A stretch of 64,000 bases of DNA, taken from positions 62,390 to 126,389 of the forward strand of contig NZ_NPKI01000032.1 of assembly GCF_002284565.1 (NCBI RefSeq), written 5' to 3'. A program made the translations under genes and the position numbers. Position 1 is the stretch's first letter; every line of letters starts with the position of its first letter. Source of the DNA: Mesorhizobium mediterraneum. GTDB taxonomy: Bacteria; Pseudomonadota; Alphaproteobacteria; Rhizobiales; Rhizobiaceae. This document shows positions 23,961 through 33,231 of the stretch, piece by piece. Below the pieces are notes generated by a model. That model had not been told where the DNA came from, ran no database searches, and saw only the letters and a list, made by a program, of their open reading frames with translations.

Positions 23961-25208
23961 ATGTCGGTTGGAATCCGTCATGACGATTTGCGTCGGCGCA
24001 ACCGGGCGATGGTGATTTCGGCCGTACGCCGGGCAGGCCAGCCGTCGCGAACCGAGATCGCCGCGACCACCGGCCTCAGCCATTCGACCATATCGGCGAT
24101 CTCTTCCGACCTCATCCAGGAAGGCATCCTGACCGAGAGCAAAGCGAGCGAGACCGTTTCGCTGAAACGCGGCCGGCCGCAGGTCGGCCTTAGCCTCAAT
24201 CCGGAAGCGGCAGCGGTGTTGGCCGTCGTGTTGTCGCTGAATTTCCTTTCGGTCGCCGTCATCGATTATGCCGGACAAGTGGTCGCCGAGGAACAGCGCC
24301 GGCTGGACACGCTGACCATGTCGCGCGACGAGCTGATCGACGAATGTGTCGCCATCGTCCGGCGCCGGCTCGAAGATCCCGATCTCGATGTCCAAAGCGT
24401 CGCCCGCATCGCGCTGGCGATCCAGGGCATCACCGATTCCCATGCGCGCGCCATGTTGTGGTCGCCGATCACGCCGCAGACGAACATTGCCTTCGCCGAC
24501 ATTCTGGAACGTGAGTTCGGCATCCCGGCCATCATGGAGAACGACTGCAACATGATGGCCGTGGCGCTGCGCTGGCGCGACCCGGATCGCTACCGCGACG
24601 ATTTCATCGCCATCCTGCTCTCCCACGGCATCGGCATGGGGCTGGTGCTGAAGGGCGAACTGTTCACCGGCACCCATTCCTCAGGCGGCGAATTCGGCCA
24701 CATGATCCACCGGCCGGGCGGCGCGCTTTGCCGCTGCGGGCGGCGCGGCTGCGTCGAGGCCTATGCCGGCAACTACGCCATCTGGCGCAATGCAAGGCAG
24801 TTGAGCGAGAACGCCGAGCCGGTCGCCGATGTCAGCGACGCCGAGATGCGGGCACTGGCGGCCCGGGCGCGCCAGACGGACGGACCGGAGCGCGAAGCCT
24901 ACCGCAAGGCCGGCGAAGCGCTCGGCTTCGGGCTCGGCAGCCTGTTCGCGTTGATCGATCCGGCGCCGGTCGCCATGGTCGGCGCCAGCGCTGCCGCTTT
25001 CGACCTGATCGAGCCGGCCCTGCGCGAGGCCATCGCTCAGACCGCCGGCGGTCAGCATTCGGGTTCGATTTCCTTCGACACCGAGCCGAACGAGCTGCCG
25101 CTGATCCGCGAAGGCTGCGCCATGCGAGCGCTGAGCTTCGTCGACCAGGAGATTTTCGCGCCGGGCGCGCAAGGGAAGTCCGGCACGGCCAGGAAGCACG
25201 TGGCCTGA
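23961..25208 (+). CDS. ROK family transcriptional regulator (XylR-like repressor)
   Basis: The 415-aa protein has an N-terminal winged helix (PSRTEIAATTGLSHSTISAI, about residues 30-50) and a ROK sugar-kinase-like domain. The domain includes the zinc motif CRCGRRGCVEAYAG and the glycine-rich GIGMGLVLKGELF plus HSSGGEFGHM. It is divergent from xylFHG, with a palindrome in the intergenic region, so it most likely represses that operon and is released by the sugar. The ATG at 23961 is preceded by GAGGAAGCAAAGG. Confidence 0.87.
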   Translation: MSVGIRHDDLRRRNRAMVISAVRRAGQPSRTEIAATTGLSHSTISAISSDLIQEGILTESKASETVSLKRGRPQVGLSLNPEAAAVLAVVLSLNFLSVAVIDYAGQVVAEEQRRLDTLTMSRDELIDECVAIVRRRLEDPDLDVQSVARIALAIQGITDSHARAMLWSPITPQTNIAFADILEREFGIPAIMENDCNMMAVALRWRDPDRYRDDFIAILLSHGIGMGLVLKGELFTGTHSSGGEFGHMIHRPGGALCRCGRRGCVEAYAGNYAIWRNARQLSENAEPVADVSDAEMRALAARARQTDGPEREAYRKAGEALGFGLGSLFALIDPAPVAMVGASAAAFDLIEPALREAIAQTAGGQHSGSISFDTEPNELPLIREGCAMRALSFVDQEIFAPGAQGKSGTARKHVA

Positions 25209-25242
25209 ACGGAAGAACGCAGCTTGAATTTAGGCAGTCTGT

Positions 25243-25932
25243 TCAGTCTTCCCTGATCGCATAGCCCGCGCCGCGGATGGTGCGGATGACATCGGGCATG
25301 CGACCATTGTTGACCGCCTTGCGCAGCCGGCCGACATGGACGTCCACCGTGCGCTCGTCGATGTAGATCGTCTCGCCCCAGACATTGTCGAGCAACTGGC
25401 TGCGCGAGAACACCCGACCCGGGTGCCGCATCATGAATTCGAGCAGCCGGAATTCGGTCGGCCCGAGCCGGATCTCGCTCTTCTTGCGATAGACCCTGTG
25501 CGATTCGCGATCGAGCATGATGTCACCGACCTTCAGCACGCTGGACAGCACTTCGGGCTTGGCGCGGCGCAGCAGCGCCTTGACCCTGGCCATGAATTCC
25601 GGTGTCGAGAACGGCTTGACCAGATAGTCGTCGGCCCCGGTCGAGAGGCCGCGCACCCGGTCGCTTTCCTCGCCGCGCGCGGTCAGCATGATGATCGGCA
25701 GCCGCTCGGTTTCGGGACGCACCCGAAGGCGACGGCAAAGCTCGATGCCCGAAACCGCCGGCACCATCCAGTCGAGCACCAGAAGATCGGGCACGTTTTC
25801 CTGAAGCCGGATTTCGGCCTCGTCGCCGCGCGTCACCACCTCGACCTGATAGCCTTCGGATTCCAGATTGTAGCGAAGGAGGACGCCCAGCGGCTCTTCG
25901 TCCTCCACCACCATGATGCGCGGCGCGATCAT
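25243..25932 (-). CDS. phoB: Phosphate regulon response regulator PhoB
   Basis: The 229-aa OmpR-class regulator has a receiver with acidic pocket VVEDEEPLG, phospho-acceptor Asp in LLVLDWMVP (about residue 56) and Lys in LVKPFS. The C-terminal winged helix includes LGPTEFRLLEFMMRHPGRVF and YIDERTVDVHVGRLRKAV, the PhoB DNA-binding signature. It is last in the pst-phoU-phoB cluster and binds PHO boxes such as the one upstream of pstS. No phoR gene is in the window. Confidence 0.93.
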   Translation of the reverse strand: MIAPRIMVVEDEEPLGVLLRYNLESEGYQVEVVTRGDEAEIRLQENVPDLLVLDWMVPAVSGIELCRRLRVRPETERLPIIMLTARGEESDRVRGLSTGADDYLVKPFSTPEFMARVKALLRRAKPEVLSSVLKVGDIMLDRESHRVYRKKSEIRLGPTEFRLLEFMMRHPGRVFSRSQLLDNVWGETIYIDERTVDVHVGRLRKAVNNGRMPDVIRTIRGAGYAIRED

Positions 25933-25948
25933 CGGCCGGTTACCCCTG

Positions 25949-26656
25949 TCATGTCGCCGACGCCGACATCGTCGTTTCGTCGAGCTTCGGTCGATCCGCC
26001 GGCAATTGCTGCCCGGTCACGACATAGTAGGCGTTTTCGGCGATGTTGGTGACATGATCGCCGATACGCTCGAGATTCTTGGCGCAGAACAGAAGATGCG
26101 TGCAGGCGGTGATGTTGCGCGGGTCCTCCATCATGTAGGTCAGGAGTTCGCGAAAAACCGCCGTGTATTTCACGTCGATCTTCTCGTCGGCGGCGCGCAG
26201 CTCTTTCAACGCGCCGGCGTTGCGCGACACATAGTGCTCGACCACGCCGCGGAGCTGCTCGAGAACGAGATCCGCCATCGCGTCGATACCGTGCGAGAGA
26301 TTACGCGGCGTGGCGCTCTGACCGACGGCGTTGACCCGCTTGGCTATGTTCTTGGCCAGGTCGCCGATGCGCTCGAGATCGCCGGCCATCCGGATTGCGC
26401 CAACCACGGCGCGCAGATCTTGCGCCATCGGCTGCCGCTTGGCGATCAGCGTGATCGCGCTGTCGTCGAGTTCACGCTGCCGCGCATCCATGATGGCGTC
26501 ATCCGAGACGACGCGCTGCGCCATCGCATTGTCTGACGCGAGCAACGCGCGGATCGACGCTGCGACCATCGCGGCGGCGAGCTCGTCCATGTCGCGGATC
26601 AGCCTGTCGATGTGCTCCAATTCCTCGTCGAAAGATGCGACGGTATGTTCACCCAT
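25949..26656 (-). CDS. phoU: Phosphate transport system accessory protein PhoU
   Basis: The 235-aa all-helical protein has two PhoU repeats, each with the metal-binding E/D-x3-D pattern (DLERIGDLAKNIAKR and NLERIGDHVTNIAENA). PhoU links the Pst transporter to PhoR signalling and dampens phosphate uptake. It lies 35 nt after pstB and 16 nt before phoB in one operon. Confidence 0.93.
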   Translation of the reverse strand: MGEHTVASFDEELEHIDRLIRDMDELAAAMVAASIRALLASDNAMAQRVVSDDAIMDARQRELDDSAITLIAKRQPMAQDLRAVVGAIRMAGDLERIGDLAKNIAKRVNAVGQSATPRNLSHGIDAMADLVLEQLRGVVEHYVSRNAGALKELRAADEKIDVKYTAVFRELLTYMMEDPRNITACTHLLFCAKNLERIGDHVTNIAENAYYVVTGQQLPADRPKLDETTMSASAT

Positions 26657-26691
26657 GATACTGTCCTCGTGCTCGAAATTCGCCGGACCGC

Positions 26692-27507
26692 TTAGCCGAA
26701 CCGGCCGGTGATGTAGTCTTGGGTGCGCTTGTCGTCGGGGTTGGTGAACATCTTATCGGTCGCGCCCTCCTCGACCAGATAGCCGAGATGGAACATCGCC
26801 GTGCGCTGCGACACGCGCGCTGCCTGCTGCATCGAATGGGTGACGATGACGATCGTGTAGTTCTGGCGCAGTTCGTCAATCAGTTCCTCGACACGGGCGG
26901 TGGCGATCGGATCGAGCGCAGAACACGGCTCGTCCATCAGGATCACTTCCGGTGACACAGCGATGGCGCGCGCAATGCACAGACGCTGCTGTTGGCCACC
27001 GGAAAGGCCAGTGCCCGACTCGAGCAGGCGATCCTTGACCTCGTTGAACAGGCCGGCCTTCTTCAGGCTCGATTCGACGATGCCGTCCAACTCCGCCTTG
27101 CTCCTGGCCAGACCGTGAATGCGCGGACCGTAGGCGACGTTTTCGTAGATCGACTTCGGAAACGGGTTCGGCTTCTGGAACACCATGCCGACGCGAGCTC
27201 GCAGCTCGACGACATCGATTTTCGGGTCGTAGACATCCTCGTTGTCGAGCGTGATCTTGCCGCTTACCCGCGCGATGTCGATCGTGTCGTTCATTCGATT
27301 CAAGCAACGCAGAAAGGTCGACTTGCCGCAGCCCGATGGGCCGATCAACGCCGTCACCTGGTTCTCGCGGACATCGAGATCCACGTCGAACAGAGCTCGC
27401 TTCTCGCCGTAATGAACGGAGACCTTTTCGCCCTTCATCTTGATCGAAGGCTCGTTGGTTCCGCTACTCAGTTTCTGCTCGACGCTGGCTTCCGTCATGA
27501 TGTTCAT
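26692..27507 (-). CDS. pstB: Phosphate ABC transporter ATP-binding protein PstB
   Basis: The 271-aa ATPase has Walker A IGPSGCGKSTFLR, Q-loop VFQKPNPFPKSIYENV (diagnostic of PstB), signature LSGGQQQRLCIARAI and Walker B VILMDEPCSALDP. It powers high-affinity phosphate import with PstSCA. It starts 12 nt after pstA. Met at 27498 is an alternative start. Confidence 0.95.
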   Translation of the reverse strand: MNIMTEASVEQKLSSGTNEPSIKMKGEKVSVHYGEKRALFDVDLDVRENQVTALIGPSGCGKSTFLRCLNRMNDTIDIARVSGKITLDNEDVYDPKIDVVELRARVGMVFQKPNPFPKSIYENVAYGPRIHGLARSKAELDGIVESSLKKAGLFNEVKDRLLESGTGLSGGQQQRLCIARAIAVSPEVILMDEPCSALDPIATARVEELIDELRQNYTIVIVTHSMQQAARVSQRTAMFHLGYLVEEGATDKMFTNPDDKRTQDYITGRFG

Positions 27508-27519
27508 ATCCTCTACTCC

Positions 27520-29133
27520 TTACCAGCGCCGCTCGAAGCGCCTGCGCAGTATCACCGCGATGGCATTCATGATGACCAAAAACACCAGCAAAATCAAAAT
27601 CGCCGCCGAAGTCTTCTGCTGGAACCCCGCTTCAGGAAAATCGGCCCACATGAATATCTGCACCGGCAGGATCGTCGCGGGATCGGTGAAGCCACCGGGA
27701 ATGTCGACGATGAAGGCGACCATGCCGATCATCAGCAACGGCGCGGTTTCGCCCAGCGCATGCGCCATTCCGAGGATGGTGCCGGTCATGATACCCGGCA
27801 TCGCCAGCGGCAGGACGTGATGGAATACGGTCTGGACCTTGGACGCTCCGATGCCAAGCGCCGCCTCGCGGATCGACGGTGGCACGGCGCGCAGCGAAGC
27901 GCGTGAGGCGATAATGATGATCGGCAGGGTCATCAGCGCCAGCACCATGCCGCCGACCACCGGGGCCGAGCGCGGCAGGCCGAAGAAATTCAGGAATACG
28001 GCAAGTCCAAGCAGGCCGAAGACGATCGAAGGCACCGCCGCCAGATTGTTGATATTCACTTCGATGATCGTCGTCAGCCGGTTCTTGGGCGCAAATTCCT
28101 CAAGATAGATCGCCGCCGAAACGCCGATCGGGAAGGCGATGGCGAGCGTTACGATCATGGTCAGGAACGATCCGACGACCGCGCCCCAGATACCAGCCAG
28201 TTCCGGCTCGCGGCTTGCGCCGGTGAAGAAGAAGATCGAGTTGAACCGGCTTTCGATCAGGCCGGCGCTCTTCAGCGTATCGAGCCAGACGATCACCTTG
28301 TCCGAAATCTTTCGCGATGCTTCCGGCGTGTCGATGACCCGCAGGAATGCCTGGCCGCTCGCGGCTGGCGCCGTGCTGTCCAGCGCCTCGATCACCGTGC
28401 CCTTTGCGACCGCCGTTCCGTTGGCCCCAGGCGACAGCGCGGTCAGCTTGACCGTGCCGCCATTGAACGCGACCAGCAGCGACGACGCGCCGCTCGTCAG
28501 CGTGAGCATGCCGTTTTCGCCCTCGGTCGCACCATGGCCACGCGCCAACGCCAGCATGGCATCGTCGCCGAAGGTCAGATCGATGTCGCCGCTGCTTTGC
28601 GAAGGCGTGACGCTTGTCGAAATCGCCTCGTCCGAACCGACGTCGGCAAGCAAACCCTTGAGATAAAGGTCGGCAAAATCGTCAAGTGGAACCGCGTAGT
28701 CCACAGTTCCTCCGAGCATCCCCGGATCAGCAGCGATATCTTTGCGCAGGAACACGCCTGTGCCCGTGGAAATCAGTCCGCGCAGCAGGCGCTTGTCCTG
28801 ACGGCTCGTCACATCCGGAAATTTTGCCGTAAGCGCTTCCTGGGCGATGGCGTCGTAGTTGACGGCGTCGAGTTTCGCCGCGTCTACCTTGGCCGCCGAA
28901 AGATCGATCGGCAGCGTCAGATAGTTCTGCCGCAGCGCCGGGATCGCCTGCGTGACGATCGTCGACAAGAGCAGCACAAGGAACAAGCCGGCCAACGCGA
29001 CGGCTGCGGCGCCAAGCCATTTGAACCACGTTTCCGCGCGGTAACGGCCCTTCAGCCGTGCCTTCGCGGCATCGTCGGTATGAATGCTGACCGGCCGTCT
29101 GCCGGCGCCGAATGACGCGATCGCATCAGTCAT
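27520..29133 (-). CDS. pstA: Phosphate ABC transporter permease PstA (long form)
   Basis: The 537-aa protein is far longer than E. coli PstA (about 296 residues). After the first helix it carries a periplasmic insert of about 230 residues (DUF3333-like, recalled as common in Rhizobiales). The C-terminal half is the classical permease with AIYLEEFAPKNR and GIGASKVQTVFHHVLPLAMPGIMTG. The ATG at 29133 overlaps the pstC stop by 8 nt and defines the start; an upstream extension to 29262 is only open frame inside pstC. Confidence 0.9.
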   Translation of the reverse strand: MTDAIASFGAGRRPVSIHTDDAAKARLKGRYRAETWFKWLGAAAVALAGLFLVLLLSTIVTQAIPALRQNYLTLPIDLSAAKVDAAKLDAVNYDAIAQEALTAKFPDVTSRQDKRLLRGLISTGTGVFLRKDIAADPGMLGGTVDYAVPLDDFADLYLKGLLADVGSDEAISTSVTPSQSSGDIDLTFGDDAMLALARGHGATEGENGMLTLTSGASSLLVAFNGGTVKLTALSPGANGTAVAKGTVIEALDSTAPAASGQAFLRVIDTPEASRKISDKVIVWLDTLKSAGLIESRFNSIFFFTGASREPELAGIWGAVVGSFLTMIVTLAIAFPIGVSAAIYLEEFAPKNRLTTIIEVNINNLAAVPSIVFGLLGLAVFLNFFGLPRSAPVVGGMVLALMTLPIIIIASRASLRAVPPSIREAALGIGASKVQTVFHHVLPLAMPGIMTGTILGMAHALGETAPLLMIGMVAFIVDIPGGFTDPATILPVQIFMWADFPEAGFQQKTSAAILILLVFLVIMNAIAVILRRRFERRW

Positions 29134-30514
29134 ATTGCTCTCGGTATTTCTGGACGACGCGCAAAGCGACGATGTTGAGGGTAAGCGTGATGCAGAACAA
29201 CACCAGGCCGAGCGCGAAGGCTGCAAGCGTCTTGGCGCTGTCGAATTCCTGATCGCCCACAAGCAGCGTCACGATCTGCACCGTCACTGTTGTGACCGCT
29301 TCGAGCGGGTTGGCCGTGAGATTTGCCGCCAGCCCTGCGGCCATGACCACGATCATTGTTTCACCGATTGCGCGGCTGACTGCGAGCAGCATCGCCGAAA
29401 CGATGCCCGGAAGGGCCGCGGGAAGGATCACCTTGCGGATGGTTTCAGACTTGGTCGCGCCGAGGCCGGCAGAACCGTCTCTCAGGGATTGCGGAACGGC
29501 GTTGATCACATCATCGGAAAGCGAGGAAACGAAGGGAATGATCATGATACCCATGACCACGCCTGCGGCGAGCGCGGATTCGGACGCAACGTTGAGGCCC
29601 AGGCTTTCGCCCATACTGCGGAAGTAGGGCGCAACCGTCAGCGCAGCGAAGAAACCGTAGACGACGGTCGGAATGCCAGCAAGGATTTCCAATACCGGCT
29701 TTGCGACCGCGCGGACGCTTTTGGAGGCGTAATCCGAAAGGTAGATCGCAGCCATCAGCCCGATAGGCGCAGCTACCAGCATGGCAATGAAGGTGATGAG
29801 CAACGTGCCGGCAAAGAGCGGCACCATGCCAAAAATGTCCTGGTTGACCGCCCCGGCTTCCGCTCCGGCGCCGGTGAAGGCGCTCTGCGGCGACCAATGC
29901 GTGCCGAACAGGAACTTATAGAGCGGCACCTGCTGGAAGAACCGCAAGGATTCGAATATGAGCGACAAAACGATGCCGATCGTCGTCAGGATCGCGACCG
30001 CCGAACAGGTGATCAAGAATGCGCGAAGAACGCGCTCGACAACGTGGCGCGCCCGATAGGCCTGTGCGATGCGCGAATAGGCCCAGTAAAATCCGGACGC
30101 GGAAAGTAGGAGCGCGACGGCCCAGATGATCCAGGCGCTGGTCGTATGGATCGATTTGTAGACGGCCGCGGCTGCCTCTTTCGTGGGATCGGCGAAGCCG
30201 ACAAGCCCGCCAAATGCCATCGCACGAGCGTCGCGGATGAAAGCTTCGACCTGCGGAACGCCCATTCCCGACAGCTCGGCGGAGAAGCGGTCGGCGATGA
30301 TCGACGATTCAATTCCCGGCGTAACCATCGACCACAACACGATCGCAAGCAGCGCGGGACCGGCAGCAAAAAGCGCCAGAAACATGCCATGTTGGCCAGG
30401 CAGCGAATGCAACCGCGCGACGTCGCCATTGACACTGGCGATGGCGCGTGTCCGACCTATCCAATAGGCCGCAGCAGCCAGAACTAAGAGAAGAACAACG
30501 AGATAACCGACCAT
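29126..30514 (-). CDS. pstC: Phosphate ABC transporter permease PstC
   Basis: The 462-aa permease has a long N-terminal region with extra helices and then the PstC core (AAPIGLMAAIYLSDYASKS, GIPTVVYGFFAALTVAP, GLGATKSETIRKVILPAALPGI). It overlaps pstA by 8 nt, indicating translational coupling. It lies 121 nt downstream of pstS, with a hairpin in that gap. Confidence 0.92.
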   Translation of the reverse strand: MVGYLVVLLLVLAAAAYWIGRTRAIASVNGDVARLHSLPGQHGMFLALFAAGPALLAIVLWSMVTPGIESSIIADRFSAELSGMGVPQVEAFIRDARAMAFGGLVGFADPTKEAAAAVYKSIHTTSAWIIWAVALLLSASGFYWAYSRIAQAYRARHVVERVLRAFLITCSAVAILTTIGIVLSLIFESLRFFQQVPLYKFLFGTHWSPQSAFTGAGAEAGAVNQDIFGMVPLFAGTLLITFIAMLVAAPIGLMAAIYLSDYASKSVRAVAKPVLEILAGIPTVVYGFFAALTVAPYFRSMGESLGLNVASESALAAGVVMGIMIIPFVSSLSDDVINAVPQSLRDGSAGLGATKSETIRKVILPAALPGIVSAMLLAVSRAIGETMIVVMAAGLAANLTANPLEAVTTVTVQIVTLLVGDQEFDSAKTLAAFALGLVLFCITLTLNIVALRVVQKYREQYD

Positions 30515-30554
30515 GATTCAGGACGTCCCCTCGACCGCCGGCCATTCACCGGCT

Positions 30555-30584
30555 CAAAGCACGGGACGTTGGTCCCGCGCTTTG
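30555..30584 (-). terminator. Intercistronic hairpin between pstS and pstC
   Basis: CAAAGCACGGGAC and GTCCCGCGCTTTG form a 13-bp stem with one mismatch and a loop of about 4 bases. There is no long T run, so it is more likely a partial terminator or RNA-stabilising hairpin that keeps pstS expression above pstCAB. Confidence 0.5.
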
Positions 30585-30635
30585 TGCTTTAGAGCATGAG
30601 GGTCAGAGCGGATATTTGCCCGGACCCCGAAAAAA

Positions 30636-31640
30636 TCAGGAGCCCATGCCCTTCAGGGCCTTGGCGTTTTCGGCCCACGTGGCGCGCTCGGCGTCCGGCA
30701 GCGGGATCAGGCCCTTGTCGGCCAGATAACCCTCAGGACCCCATGCACCCTCCGAGGTATACTCGGCGATGAACTCTTGCATGCCGGGGATAACGCCGAC
30801 ATGCTCTTTCTTGGCATAGATGTAGAGCGAGCGGGAAACGCCGTACTTGCCGGATGCGATGTTCTCGAAGGTCGGCTCGACGCCGTCGACCTTGTGGCCC
30901 TGCAGCTTGTCGGCATTCTGGTCAAGGAACGAGAAACCAAAGATGCCGAAGGCATTGGGGTTGGCTTCCAACTTCTGGACAATCAGATTGTCGTTTTCGC
31001 CGGCCTCGACAAAAGCGCCGTCTTCGCGGATTTCGCCGCAGCCCTTTTCATTAGCCGCCTTCACCTCTTCCTGGCAGGCCGCATCCATGACGAGTTCAAC
31101 GAACGCGTCGCGCGTGCCAGACGTGGGCGGCGGGCCAAGCACTTCGATCTTTGTCGCGGGAAGCAACGCATCGACATCCGACCAGTTCTTGTAGGGGTTG
31201 GCGACGACCTTTCCGTCAACTGCGACATTCTTGGCGAGCGCCTTGAAAACCTGTTCCTTGGTCAGATCGACGACAGTCCCTGCCTTCGAGTTGGCGAGCA
31301 CGATGCCGTCGAAGCCGACCTTGATCTCGACCGGCGTCACGCCGTTTGCCTTGCAGGTTTTAAGCTCGCTGTCCTTGATGGCGCGCGAGGCATTGGTGAA
31401 GTCGGCGGTATTTTCGCCGACGCCCTGGCAAAACAGCTTCATGCCGCCGCCGGTGCCGGTCGATTCGACGACCGGGGTCTTGATCTGTCCGCTCTGGCCG
31501 AGCTTTTCGGCGACAGCCGTCGTGAATGGGAACACTGTGGACGAACCGACGATTTGAATCTGGTCGCGCGCGGCGGCATAACCAGCCGACGTGGCGAGCG
31601 CAAGCGCCGCGGCCGACGCCGTAAGGAGAAATTTCTTCAT
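30636..31640 (-). CDS. pstS: Phosphate ABC transporter substrate-binding protein PstS
   Basis: The 334-aa protein has a Sec signal peptide (MKKFLLTASAAALALATSAGYA) and the phosphate-binding motif QIVGSSTVFPFTTAVAE at the mature N terminus, plus ESTGTGGGMKLFCQG and GPPPTSGTRDAFVE, which form the anion pocket. It is the first gene of the pst cluster. The Met at 31640 is preceded by AGGAGCAGG; the longer frame to 32060 is non-coding. A PHO box lies about 90 bases upstream. Confidence 0.94.
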   Translation of the reverse strand: MKKFLLTASAAALALATSAGYAAARDQIQIVGSSTVFPFTTAVAEKLGQSGQIKTPVVESTGTGGGMKLFCQGVGENTADFTNASRAIKDSELKTCKANGVTPVEIKVGFDGIVLANSKAGTVVDLTKEQVFKALAKNVAVDGKVVANPYKNWSDVDALLPATKIEVLGPPPTSGTRDAFVELVMDAACQEEVKAANEKGCGEIREDGAFVEAGENDNLIVQKLEANPNAFGIFGFSFLDQNADKLQGHKVDGVEPTFENIASGKYGVSRSLYIYAKKEHVGVIPGMQEFIAEYTSEGAWGPEGYLADKGLIPLPDAERATWAENAKALKGMGS

Positions 31641-31727
31641 GTGGCCTGCTCCTGTTCGGAATATGGTCTCTCGGCGCCATTCCTTCGGCGCCCGCTGAGG
31701 CCAATAGCCCCCGATTACAACAGTCGC

Positions 31728-31745
31728 ATGACAGTTTGATGTCAG
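31728..31745 (-). promoter_or_regulatory. PHO box upstream of pstS
   Basis: On the minus strand CTGACATCAAACTGTCAT matches the PhoB-binding pattern of two CTGTCAT-like 7-mers 11 bases apart (CTGACAT and CTGTCAT). It sits 88 bases upstream of the pstS start codon. Confidence 0.82.
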
Positions 31746-32146
31746 CCCGGTAACGCCGCACAGCCATGTCGAAAGGGAAGCGCCGCGGGTCTCGCCGGCA
31801 CAGCCGTGGTTTGCCGCTGGAATCAGCAGCTTGCACGGTTTCCAGCCGGCATTTCCTCGGACAGGCGGTGCAAATTTGCGTCGAAAAAGAAAATCCGGGC
31901 GGGAGCGCGTTGCATGCGGCCAAAGGAGGTCATGGCCGCGCCATCGCCGAAACAGGTCCGTTGGGGTAAATCTGACCCTGTTTCTTGCCGGCGGTCGCTG
32001 CTCCCGCCCGTAACTGGAGGAGCGGAACTCGAATGTGCTTATTGTCCCAACCTGGCGCACGCTTTGGTATGGTGCGATCGCACCATAGTCTCGTCCGCAA
32101 CGCGTCGCCGAATCTCAAGTGAACTTCTGCAGCCTGACGCGGATGC
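31746..32146. other. Non-coding gap between the PHO box and the hybrid-kinase remnant
   Basis: About 400 bases with no credible gene. The only clear structure is a perfect 20-bp palindrome at 32068-32087 with central GCGATCGC. The rest holds no repeat or promoter I can defend. Confidence 0.5.
32068..32087. repeat. Perfect 20-bp palindrome
   Basis: TATGGTGCGATCGCACCATA reads identically on both strands. It lies about 60 bases downstream of the hybrid-kinase remnant (minus) and far from any start codon. It could be a protein-binding site or a relic operator; no partner is visible. Confidence 0.6.
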
Positions 32147-32722
32147 CTACCCCGCGTTGCGCTGGATTTCGCCGTCCGCGCCGAGCCAGCGCTCGACCTT
32201 TTCGAGCAAGGCCCTGGGGCTGATGGGCTTGGGCAGGTAATCGTCCATGCCCGCCTCCAGGCACCGTTCGCGATCACTCTTCAGCGCGTGCGCGGTGACG
32301 CCGACGATCGGGACATGCGTGCCGGTCTCTTCTTCCCGCCGCCGAATAGCGGCGGTCGCGTCGTGGCCGTTCATCTCAGGCATCGAAACATCCATCAGGA
32401 TCATGCGCGGATTGAGCCTGCCGAAGGCATCGAGCGCCTTGCGGCCATTGCCGACGATCTCGAAGCCGTAGCCGGTTTCGCCGAGAATCTGAGTGAAAAC
32501 CATTTGGTTCACCTCGTTGTCCTCGGCAACGAGGACATCCAGCCGATGCCCGGTGGCCTGCCGGCGTGCTGGTGCGGGGACGAACCGGTGGCGGCTGCAG
32601 CAGCGCCCGCCCGGACGCGGCTCCGTATACGGGCAGCGGCGGTTGCACCGGCGATGACTGCGCCATGTCGTTCTCGGAACCGCCGGCCGGCGGCTCGTCG
32701 GTGGAATGTGTCCCACAAGCAT
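32147..32722 (-). pseudogene. Remnant of a hybrid histidine kinase (C-terminal receiver)
   Basis: The C-terminal 130 residues form a complete receiver domain (DVLVAEDNEVNQMVF, phospho-acceptor Asp in MILMDVSMPEMNGHDAT, PKPISPRALLEKVERWLGA) of the kind ending hybrid kinases. Upstream, the frame gives implausible Arg/Cys-rich sequence, while another frame gives a Pro/Ser-rich linker (SSPVQPPLPVYGAAS), indicating a frameshift near 32575. No kinase or sensor domain remains beyond 32722. The likely history is a 5' deletion plus a frameshift; a short receiver might still be translated. Confidence 0.6.
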
Positions 32723-32828
32723 TAACGTTCCGCTAACCTTAACAGATCGTGACCAGTGCGGCGGATTTGGAATTCGCTCGTTGCCGCTAGAACCGAAGCC
32801 GCGTTACAATCCCGTAAGGGTGTTGTCG

Positions 32829-33188
32829 ATGTTGGGACGGATTCTGCCTTTTTTGCTATGCCCGATGCTGCTGTTCGGGAGCGGCTGCTCGCGCAGTTAT
32901 GACGGCACCGTCGTCATTCCAAGGCCGCTCGATGTCCGGCGGTTCTGGGACAGGCCGCCGCAGCAGGCTCAAGCCGAACAGCCCCAGTTGCAGACCGATG
33001 TGTTTCCTGTGGCGCCCGAAACGCCGAAAAAAGCCGAGGTCCGCAGAACCAACACCCCCGTGGCGCCGAGAAGGCAAATCACCAGGATTTCCAAAGATCC
33101 GCCGACGCCGTCATCCGAGCCGGCAAAACCGCTCACTTGCAGGAATATCAGCCAACCCGGAAAACGGGTCCGCATGGTCTGCGAATAG
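32829..33188 (+). CDS. Proline-rich lipoprotein, hypothetical
   Basis: A 119-aa protein with a lipoprotein signal (MLGRILPFLLCPMLLFGSGC; Cys20 in the lipobox), followed by a Pro/Gln/Lys-rich, probably disordered region and a C-terminal CRNISQPGKRVRMVCE segment with two Cys. The ATG at 32829 is chosen because the signal begins there; GTG at 32820 is possible. No family recognised. Confidence 0.6.
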   Translation: MLGRILPFLLCPMLLFGSGCSRSYDGTVVIPRPLDVRRFWDRPPQQAQAEQPQLQTDVFPVAPETPKKAEVRRTNTPVAPRRQITRISKDPPTPSSEPAKPLTCRNISQPGKRVRMVCE

Positions 33189-33231
33189 CCGACCGGCATT
33201 CAAACGGTGATCTAAATTAAGCTCCACGGGG

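Noticed and set aside
31806..32240. Plus-strand 144-codon frame upstream of pstS
   Set aside because: Composition is not protein-like, no ribosome site, and it overlaps the hybrid-kinase remnant.
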